DNA of 47,811 bases from an uncultured Akkermansia sp. (GTDB lineage Bacteria; Verrucomicrobiota; Verrucomicrobiia; Verrucomicrobiales; Akkermansiaceae): positions 1 to 47,811 of the forward strand of contig CANQAD010000008.1 in the NCBI GenBank assembly GCA_947588735.1, given 5' to 3'. Positions 41,301 through 47,811 of the stretch are shown in pieces (position 1 is the stretch's first letter; every line of letters starts with the position of its first letter). Position numbers and translations under genes: made by a program. Below the pieces are notes generated by a model. That model saw nothing but the letters and a program-made list of their open reading frames with translations, was not told the DNA's origin and searched no databases.

Positions 41301-44300
41301 AGCAACAAGATAACGCTTTCCAATGGGGCTCTGACTGTGGACGCGGTACAATTTGCCGGCGAGCAAGGCGGAGGATTGACACTGGACGTGACCGGGGGGG
41401 CCACCTTGGGCTCAGTAACCTTCCAGGCAGGAGGAAAGGACAGGTTGGATTGGGTTCGCGGGAAACTCTCGATAACCACCGGTCTCACGCTGAATGGGAA
41501 CGCAACGTTAGGCGTTGATTTGAGCAGCGGGAATGGAACCATGCTCACTCTGGGAGCCTTGCCGACCGGAGGTGGCGTTCTGACCATTGAGTTGACTGGG
41601 AGCTTTGCGTACCTTGCCGGACAAAGCGATGGCTACCAACTCTTCGCCACGGAGACGAGCGGCCTCTTCTCGGGACTGAAGGGCCTCTTTGATAGTCAAA
41701 AACTGAAATTCTCCACAGGAAGCGTGGACGGGTATGTGGTAACGCTGGACGATCAAGGGAAAATCCATATTCAGGCGCCTCAGGCTGAGGACGTCGTGCT
41801 GAATGGAACAGGGAGTGACTTCACATGGAATACAACGAACGCCTGGGCCAACAATCATCATTACCGCAGCGGAGCAAATGTGACGCTTCAGGGAACGGGA
41901 AGCAAGGTGTTGTTGGGCATGCCTGGCACAACTCTTGTCAACGATTTCACTATCAACGCCTCGAGCGGCACGTACATACTTCAACAAGATGGAAGTGTGG
42001 AAGCAACGGGGATACTCGTGGGAGGAAGCATGCAAGTGGGGTCTGCTCTCGAGGTGCTTGACGGCTTGTCGCTGGAGGTGAGCGGCACACTGAGCGCGGG
42101 GACATCAAGCAGCGGAAACATCGAGCTGGCGGAGGGAGCGAAACTGAAGCTTTCCGGAACCAGCAAAACGCACACATGGAGCGGAGAGTTGACACTGACC
42201 GGTGGCTCGAGCCTGTCCTTGGGACAAGGAAGCACGCTTACCGTGCAAGGTTTGACGATTGGGGAAAACGGCGGGAGCATCGAACTGGGTGGCGAGGGGA
42301 CAAGCCTCACGATCAGCGGTCCCATCTCCGGGACCGGGCAGAGCGCCGCGAATAAACTGACGATAAGCGGTACGGGAGGCACGCTGAAACTCGATGGGGT
42401 CGGGAGTGTCGATGCAACGGGCAGCGGGCTCGAGTTTGCCGCGGGGAGCAAGCTGAAGCTTCTGGAACTGAGTGGGGACACCACGCTGAACTGGAAGGCG
42501 ACGTCACAGACTCCGCAATTTGAGCAGATTATCGTGAACAGTGGCGCGACCTTGAAAGCGGCGTATGGTTCCCAGGGCGGAGGCATGAACCTTCACCTGA
42601 CGATGGCAGGAGGAACGTTTGAGTTCAACAATTACAATGCTACTACCATCTCCGAATTAGAGCTTAAAGACGCGACAAGATCAAAACTGGAAAGTACACA
42701 ATGGAACGACAGCTCCTATATTCTTTACGTCAACAGTCTTACAGGAAGCGGGTGGCTCGATGTAATCTGGCAAAAGAATTTGACGTTGAACAGCACCATC
42801 CAATTCTCATCTTTTACGGGCACGGTGTGCGTAGGTACCGGTGAGGAAGCTTCATCCTCCGCCATTTTGACATTCGGGAATGGAGCGCAAGCTGGTACTT
42901 TGGGAGAGGGAGGCAAGATACAGGTCAAAAACAGCGCAAGAGTTGAGCTGGGGCAAAACGCCCAGGCGAAGTTCACGGAGTTCCTGAAAGCGGGGAATGC
43001 AACATCCGGAGACGGGCTGGTGCTGGGGGAAAGCGCCGAGGTCTGGTTGTCGCAGGTGCAGAATGGCAGCGTGCGTTACCTGAACAGCGCTGCAAGCAGC
43101 AAATTGCACTTGGAAGGAAGTCGCCTGGATGTGCTGGCCCTGAATGAAAGTCAGAGCAGCACAGGCATCCAACTGGCGGAGCTTTCCATGAATGGCGGCT
43201 CGGCATTCTACACGCCCGGCGGGAAGCTGGACATCACAACCCTGACGCTTGCCGGGGAGGTGACGATCGGGGTGGACGTAAGCACGGGCCTGGGGACGGA
43301 AATTAAGCTTGGAGCCCTGCCTGCGGGAGATTACACATCCTTGACCATCGACTTGACCGGCGGCTGCGCGGATGTGGCGGCGATGCAGGATGGCTACCAA
43401 CTCTTCTCCACGGAGATGAGTAACCTCTCGGGACTGCAGGAGCTCTTTACGAGAGGCAAACTGAAATTCTCCACCGGGGATGTAGTCGGATATGTGGTAA
43501 CGCTGGACGCGAATGGAAAGATCACCATCACCATGGAGGAGGCCGAGGATGTGAAATGGGACGGCAGCTCATCCCCGTTCGTTTGGAACAATGAGAATCA
43601 GTGGTCAAATGATCAAACCTTCAATCCCGGGGCCAATGTGACTCTGGAGGGTGCGGGCGGCGAGGTGAACCTGGCAATCTCCGGCACCACACCGGTCAAC
43701 AAGCTGACGGTGAACGCGAGCGGCGTTTACACCATTCAGGCGGCAGCAGATTCCGGAGCCAAGGGCATCCAGATGGGAGCGTTGGAGGTCGATTCTGACT
43801 TGAAGGTAGTCGGGCTGGCCCTGCGGGTGACAGGTGCGTTGACGGCAACGGGAGACGAGTACGCGAACATTTCACTGAGCGGAGGCTCGCTCACTCTGGC
43901 ATCAACCAGTGACACCCACACCTGGAAGGGAAACCTTGGACTGGAAAAAGGAGCAGCATTAACGCTGTCCCAAGCGCTGGAACTCAGCGGCATCACCATT
44001 GGCGAACGCGATGCGGCCCTTGGAGCGGAGGGTGTGCAGAGAGAAACCATTTCTTTGCAAAATGAGAGCGCAAACTTCACGGTAGGAGGAGCGATTTCAG
44101 GCTTGGATTCTCTCCATGTCCTCGAGATTCAGGGAGGCGGAGGCGATATCACGCTGAAGGACATCGGGAACGTCGGCAGCAACTTAAAACTGACCGGCAG
44201 CTTCGGGCACTTGACCCTCAGCGGGGAAGGAACAACGTTGAGTGGCGTTTCAAACGCTTCCAACATGACAGTTACAGATATCACAATCAAGGATGGCGCC

Positions 44301-47300
44301 ACATTAGGCGTTGGAAATGGAGGATTCGCTCTATCTGTGACGAAATTAACGCTGAATGGAGGCAAGGTGAACCTCAATAACGGATGGGGAGGGATGAACG
44401 TGGACACCCTTGTCGTGGAAGGAGAAACAGCTTCGACAATTAATTCGAACAACAGCACAAACTCACTTTTCACCGTTACGAATCTGCAAGGAGATGGGAC
44501 GCTGAATTTGACCTCCCCGTACCAAGTGAGCGTGGCAGAAGGCGCAAATTGGAGTCAATTTCAAGGAAGGATTGTGGCAAACAGCGGAAATCGCACGGAT
44601 ATATTCGCTGATTTAGAGCTGCAAAAGGACGTTAATTTAAGCGAAGGCAACTGGACGCTGGAAATACAGGCAGGGCACAACTTGACGCTGGGTGAGAACT
44701 CCAAATTAAAAGTATCTTCTCAGTTGAAATTGGGAGGAAATATGACGCTGGGGGATGGGTCGGAACTGGAGATTGCCGGGGCGAAAGCCGGGACGGACGG
44801 ACACGCTGACGCGAGCGCTGAAACATTGACGGGAACCGGAGGAAGCCTCAAACTCAGCGGCAGCAACTTTACCATCAACAATGTAGCGGCGGAGAGCAAT
44901 CTGAAAAACTTGGCCGTTTCTGACAGCTCGGCATTGTCCATCACCGCACTCGGAGGGGAAAATCTGGCGCTGAGCGGCAATCTGACGACGGAGGGCGGGG
45001 ACAATCGACTGACACTCACGGCGGGCAAGGCATTGAGCGTGGAGGGCGATCTCGAATTGAGAGGGGACGGAACGACGTTGAATGTCTATGCCACGGGCGG
45101 CACGAGCATCGGAAAACTTCAATTCAGCGGCACGAGCAACCGCATTGATTTCAGCTCGGGCAACTTGAGCCTCACGAGTCTCGAACTCACGAGCAGCGCG
45201 ACCATAGGACTGAATATAAGTGGTTTGAACACGCATATCACACTTGGTCAGGTGCCGACAATCTCTGAGGAAGGCATTGTGTTGACTATTGAATTGACCG
45301 GGAGCGGTGTGATCGAAGTGAATAATGCCGGAGGAAGATATCAGCTGTTTGATGGGATGAAGAGCGACCTTCTTGCCGGGATCAAGGAACTGTATGACCA
45401 GAGCAAGCTGAAGATTAGCACCGGGGGATTGGGAGGGACAGTGGAGCTGGATAACCAAGGGTGGATCACCCTCAAGGATGTGCAACTGGGGGAGGTGGTG
45501 TTGGATGGCACGGGCGGTTCCTTCACATGGGATAGGCGAGCTCAATGGAAGGACGGCAAAATGTTTGCGGACGGGGCGAGTGTCAACCTGGAGGGAGCGG
45601 GAGGCACGGTACTGCTGGGCCTGGAGGGTTCCACAACCGTGAACATGCTCACCGTGCAGGCGCGGGGCGATTATTTGCTGGAGAAGGGAACGGGCATCAC
45701 CAGCGCGAGCATCAGTGCGGTTGGAATGACGGTGGGGTCGAATCTGGAGATATCCGGCATAACGTTGCAAGTGAGTAGTGCACTGGCCTCCTCGGCACAG
45801 GGCGTGAGCGGAAACATCACGCTGTCGGACGGAGCTGTGCTGGACCTCACCTCGCAGGAGGCGTGCACATGGTCGGGCAGCCTGACCTTACAAGGAGGGA
45901 GCTCGTTGAATATGTCCGGTGAGCTCACCCTCACCCAACTTGGCAATGGCACGGGGTACGGAATAATCACCCTGAACGGTGAAAATGCCAAATTGACCGT
46001 GAATGGGCAAGCGTTGACCAATGATGGCCGCATAAGCGTACTGCCGAGTACGGGTGGGCAAGGTACGGTCGTGCTGGACAACCTCGGCGCCATCAGCAGC
46101 CGAAAATTGGTCTTGTGGAACACCAACGATCATAGTCAGCGAAGTGGGTTGAAACGCCTCGAGTTAACGGGAGATACTTCTTACCAGGAAGAACTTGACA
46201 GCGCTACTTACTCGAGTAACCCATGCTTGCTTACCAGCCTGAGCGAGTTATATATCGGCAGCGGCTCAACTTTCACGGAGATCAACAGTGCCAACGCTTC
46301 GGAGTTGCACATGATACTTGATGGAGGCACCTTTAGAATAGGCGATGCTGCAGCGGGCAACAAAGCAGTCGTATTGGGTCACCTCACCGTACAAGCCGAC
46401 TCGACATGGTGGAGCGAATACAATAAGACATCGCAGTTCACGAAAAAAATTGACGGGACAGGAAATCTGAACATGACGGGTCGGGGGGGAGTGGTGTTTT
46501 CTGCGGGAATTGACCTGTCGGAATACACGGGAACAATTTTCCTGAATCAAAAGACACTTTCCGGCACAGGGACTGCACCATCCTCAATTCGATTTGCGGC
46601 GGGGGTCGATACAACCACAATGGGAGAGGGAGGCAAAATCAGCGTGGACGAAGATAGCGCCAGTATCTTTACCATGGACGGAGCAACGGAGAATCTCCTT
46701 GGAGCCAAGGTAAAGATATCGGATTCCTTTGTGGTGGGCAGCATGACCTTGGGCAGTGGAGCGCAGCTGGAATTGTCCGGTGTGAGCGCAGGAACGGCAA
46801 CAAGCATCAGTGCAACCGACAGCGTGCTGACGCTGTCAGACGGGAGCACGTTGACCGTGACCAATGCTTCGGGAGATTTGTCCTTGACGAGGCTGACGGG
46901 GGATGATAGCTCCAAGCTGACGTTGCAAGGGAAAGTGGGTTTGACTGTACGGGAGCGCTCATCGCTGGGGACATTGACGCTGGGAGAAGGGAGCACGTTG
47001 CATGTCGGCAGCGACTTGAATCTGGGCGAGCTGGGTGGAGGCAAACTGAGCAGCCTGACACTGGGAGAAGGCGCCAAACTGACGGTGGACAGAGGGTCGC
47101 TGAGAGCAGAAGATGTGACGCTCGGGAACGGCGCTGTGTTGGGTGTCAACCTTGAGAATGGGGTCATGCTGGACTTCGACAGCATCCCATCGGGGAAATT
47201 GACGATTGAGTTGAACGGGGATCCAACGGGAGAGACGCAACAACTTTTCGCCAACAACTATAATCAGTTCACCGACCTTTGGAACGAGTATGTGGTAGGT

Positions 47301-47811
47301 GATGCGTGGAGGAATGTGTTTGATCTCCAGGGAACGTGGGCAGAATGGGAGTTGGAGAGCCTGGACAGCACGGGGTTACTGCACTTCAGGAAAGTGCCTC
47401 AAGTCGAGTGGAACGGCGGAGACAGTTGGTCGGATGATGACGGCGACCAGTGGGAGGATGGAACACCCCCTGTAGACAAAAATCTACTCTTTTCCGAAGA
47501 ATACCAAGGTGATGTCGCCATAGACGGGAAAGTTCATCCGAACAATGTTACTGTAGAAAGTGGAGAATACACATTTAAGACTGGCTCAGCGCCCGGCGGG
47601 TTGGATATGAATTCCAATGGTGCGTTGCGAATCGGTGGGTCGGATGAGTATGATGCCAAACTGACGCTTGACTTGGCAAATACGAACTTGCCTTCCATTG
47701 AATTGAGAGCACGCGGCACATTAGTCATAGCGGTCGAGGGGGCGCTGACAACGGCCGGTACGGGCGAAGCAAGAGACACCACGAAACTGAAATTCATGGG
47801 AGGTGTGCTGG
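38319..47811 (+). CDS. Giant secreted autotransporter-type beta-strand-repeat protein (3' end outside window)
   Basis: One frame stays open from the ATG at 38319 to the window end: over 3,160 codons with no stop. It begins with an extended signal peptide (basic start, hydrophobic core, likely cut after SPARA near residue 46). The rest is Gly/Thr/Ser/Leu-rich repeats such as GGSLTLGSG and KLTISGTGG, predicting a long beta-helix. About every 1.8-2.0 kb a linker module recurs: (Y/Q)xLF at 39606, 41634, 43395, 45339 and 47238, then VxLDxxGxI, WxG, FxW and a FxxGxxVxLxGxG stretch as in autotransporter-associated repeats. So at least five units are present. The C-terminal anchor (beta-barrel or sorting signal) is not in view. 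Likely a surface adhesin or matrix protein; role inferred. Long open frames on the opposite strand are shadows of this composition. Confidence 0.85.
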   Translation, partial: MKLHLPSRLRAALLACLASLACPALPTTLASASGLTALAAFSPARADEPTASDPSLPDGASLFDGEDDQLEPDDYGMMLIEVLPEDCTYSVTANEQQENSLVKACQEHNSASDKWYVNIPQTTDRVYFSNGVDILAGIYLAQTLEVNAASHNGSLTFSGAFTGAEGADFIFNYTTGSYTLNFNEDSLKNFSGDVQTIGARDRTITVKISGHSNTGELSMSGSDANTTLELIAATMQNSSIDVINLTVSKKDGADGGTTTFNISGDGEGDGTVNVSGTMTFSEGVSVNFQKGNITAANVAGSAKDVTMSDGVSWTINGGSLTIGTLSATNATLKLGGNTSLTMGSGTLGLQSLSVAAGGTARIALGGTLDLSSGTVQTGEWGGQLTLVIDLSGEGKLKLSSGVMTALTTLGTQDKFTLRLESLSPPSSNSYALFDPNGIGEETMQSFLNAVLDKTNMGRHTVDVDGNGNITIDGEDAHNLTWTSGVATWTNGSTGWTGDSVGTFQNGDNVTFDDTGSDPHTVTWSGELLTGSMTVSNGTWTFTSSNAENDSLQVTGAFSVTAGASVTFGGPGSVTLDNVTSWAGGMGLQGGAQLEIKSTSADASTLTPSSFTLGEDGGSLTLGSGISLTAASASFTAGADWSLTGDGTFTITSIGDSQGSMGALTLGGGLTLALQSGTLTTTGLTLGEGGGIVNLAEGATLNVSGSITGLSTTNKLTVTGQGGTLVLDGAGDLSNNLVVANSNKLECIELKGGTSWNVSHDFSGANTIKVGAGSRLSVNASVWYDTRVSAAIELLGGTISMQPTGQFSTNAQAVTLTSVTFTDGSVIENGDRNNYKQWTLESVGGSGKLTIRSNANGWHTTTFASGGTWSNFKGCIEFAASGNGFNGHTHVVFGDNVDTTAGGGGYFIGSYLGNWTMGQNVQAQVKEAFYAGGELSMGTGSALSISGVAEGSVVTLGVCEGTLTLDGGSKLTIGAVKAADGVPTGKFGTLIGGAGSNKITLSNGALTVDAVQFAGEQGGGLTLDVTGGATLGSVTFQAGGKDRLDWVRGKLSITTGLTLNGNATLGVDLSSGNGTMLTLGALPTGGGVLTIELTGSFAYLAGQSDGYQLFATETSGLFSGLKGLFDSQKLKFSTGSVDGYVVTLDDQGKIHIQAPQAEDVVLNGTGSDFTWNTTNAWANNHHYRSGANVTLQGTGSKVLLGMPGTTLVNDFTINASSGTYILQQDGSVEATGILVGGSMQVGSALEVLDGLSLEVSGTLSAGTSSSGNIELAEGAKLKLSGTSKTHTWSGELTLTGGSSLSLGQGSTLTVQGLTIGENGGSIELGGEGTSLTISGPISGTGQSAANKLTISGTGGTLKLDGVGSVDATGSGLEFAAGSKLKLLELSGDTTLNWKATSQTPQFEQIIVNSGATLKAAYGSQGGGMNLHLTMAGGTFEFNNYNATTISELELKDATRSKLESTQWNDSSYILYVNSLTGSGWLDVIWQKNLTLNSTIQFSSFTGTVCVGTGEEASSSAILTFGNGAQAGTLGEGGKIQVKNSARVELGQNAQAKFTEFLKAGNATSGDGLVLGESAEVWLSQVQNGSVRYLNSAASSKLHLEGSRLDVLALNESQSSTGIQLAELSMNGGSAFYTPGGKLDITTLTLAGEVTIGVDVSTGLGTEIKLGALPAGDYTSLTIDLTGGCADVAAMQDGYQLFSTEMSNLSGLQELFTRGKLKFSTGDVVGYVVTLDANGKITITMEEAEDVKWDGSSSPFVWNNENQWSNDQTFNPGANVTLEGAGGEVNLAISGTTPVNKLTVNASGVYTIQAAADSGAKGIQMGALEVDSDLKVVGLALRVTGALTATGDEYANISLSGGSLTLASTSDTHTWKGNLGLEKGAALTLSQALELSGITIGERDAALGAEGVQRETISLQNESANFTVGGAISGLDSLHVLEIQGGGGDITLKDIGNVGSNLKLTGSFGHLTLSGEGTTLSGVSNASNMTVTDITIKDGATLGVGNGGFALSVTKLTLNGGKVNLNNGWGGMNVDTLVVEGETASTINSNNSTNSLFTVTNLQGDGTLNLTSPYQVSVAEGANWSQFQGRIVANSGNRTDIFADLELQKDVNLSEGNWTLEIQAGHNLTLGENSKLKVSSQLKLGGNMTLGDGSELEIAGAKAGTDGHADASAETLTGTGGSLKLSGSNFTINNVAAESNLKNLAVSDSSALSITALGGENLALSGNLTTEGGDNRLTLTAGKALSVEGDLELRGDGTTLNVYATGGTSIGKLQFSGTSNRIDFSSGNLSLTSLELTSSATIGLNISGLNTHITLGQVPTISEEGIVLTIELTGSGVIEVNNAGGRYQLFDGMKSDLLAGIKELYDQSKLKISTGGLGGTVELDNQGWITLKDVQLGEVVLDGTGGSFTWDRRAQWKDGKMFADGASVNLEGAGGTVLLGLEGSTTVNMLTVQARGDYLLEKGTGITSASISAVGMTVGSNLEISGITLQVSSALASSAQGVSGNITLSDGAVLDLTSQEACTWSGSLTLQGGSSLNMSGELTLTQLGNGTGYGIITLNGENAKLTVNGQALTNDGRISVLPSTGGQGTVVLDNLGAISSRKLVLWNTNDHSQRSGLKRLELTGDTSYQEELDSATYSSNPCLLTSLSELYIGSGSTFTEINSANASELHMILDGGTFRIGDAAAGNKAVVLGHLTVQADSTWWSEYNKTSQFTKKIDGTGNLNMTGRGGVVFSAGIDLSEYTGTIFLNQKTLSGTGTAPSSIRFAAGVDTTTMGEGGKISVDEDSASIFTMDGATENLLGAKVKISDSFVVGSMTLGSGAQLELSGVSAGTATSISATDSVLTLSDGSTLTVTNASGDLSLTRLTGDDSSKLTLQGKVGLTVRERSSLGTLTLGEGSTLHVGSDLNLGELGGGKLSSLTLGEGAKLTVDRGSLRAEDVTLGNGAVLGVNLENGVMLDFDSIPSGKLTIELNGDPTGETQQLFANNYNQFTDLWNEYVVGDAWRNVFDLQGTWAEWELESLDSTGLLHFRKVPQVEWNGGDSWSDDDGDQWEDGTPPVDKNLLFSEEYQGDVAIDGKVHPNNVTVESGEYTFKTGSAPGGLDMNSNGALRIGGSDEYDAKLTLDLANTNLPSIELRARGTLVIAVEGALTTAGTGEARDTTKLKFMGGVL

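Noticed and set aside
38877..47797. Many long open frames on the minus strand across the giant gene (up to about 400 codons)
   Set aside because: They are serine/proline/valine-rich mirror images of the Gly/Thr/Ser repeat codons, have no starts or promoters of their own, and the plus-strand frame is continuous with a signal peptide.

Overview
The window looks like chromosomal DNA of an anaerobic, didermic (outer-membrane) bacterium, most likely a gut-type member of the Verrucomicrobiota/PVC group, such as an Akkermansia or Opitutales relative. The reasons are a pyruvate:ferredoxin oxidoreductase and a PPi-type phosphofructokinase (fermentative carbon flow), BamD and LptE (outer-membrane assembly), a kinase/PEGA/formylglycine-enzyme fusion, a giant autotransporter-repeat protein, and a near absence of Shine-Dalgarno sequences. 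The assignment to a phylum is inference from gene content and style, not from a marker gene.

Layout. 1-1.9 kb is a block of intergenic repeat elements. 1.9-5.5 kb holds a small CD225/DUF2752 membrane-protein pair on the plus strand, convergent with a CstA-type transporter and pfp. 5.6-9.7 kb has a secreted EF-hand protein, a membrane kinase with PEGA and FGE domains, and a convergent lipoprotein with a transglutaminase-like triad. 10.5-17.6 kb carries nifJ, cca and a secreted Sel1-repeat protein. 17.6-19.3 kb has a ribbon-helix-helix protein and a tyrosine recombinase, with a tRNA-Ser anticodon-arm-like palindrome between them. 19.3-24.2 kb is one minus-strand operon: dnaX, ybaB, then adaptor, ATPase and permease of an ABC exporter. 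24.3-26.6 kb is a cupin regulator plus AMP-forming acyl-CoA ligase. 26.6-29.7 kb has rlmH, an SRP RNA gene in a short gap, a MATE exporter and an RNase D. A tRNA-Leu(UAG) and the bamD-lptE-rsmI operon follow, then an RlmI-type methyltransferase, and an operon of Lrp regulator, aminotransferase, DUF4126 protein and sugar-nucleotidyltransferase. From 38.3 kb to the window end is one uninterrupted reading frame of more than 3,160 codons for a secreted, modular beta-strand-repeat protein that runs off the end.

Two window-wide patterns stand out. First, most large intergenic gaps are filled by non-autonomous repeat elements. One family (about 360-490 bp, ends CACACGTGTCCC) has at least seven full or rearranged copies and one diverged copy. 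A second (about 234 bp, ends GGCAACCGCAT) has two close copies and one diverged copy. Second, promoters follow a strikingly uniform rule: a CTTGC/TTGACA-like -35, almost always exactly 17 bp, then a TATAAT-like -10, often with the start codon only 6-13 bases after the -10, so many mRNAs should be leaderless or nearly so. This rule also fixes several start codons.

Functionally the window is mostly housekeeping: RNA maturation (cca, rnd, rlmH, rsmI, rlmI, SRP RNA), replication (dnaX), envelope assembly (bamD, lptE) and central anaerobic metabolism (pfp, nifJ). The accessory parts are the recombinase locus, the kinase fusion and the giant surface protein.
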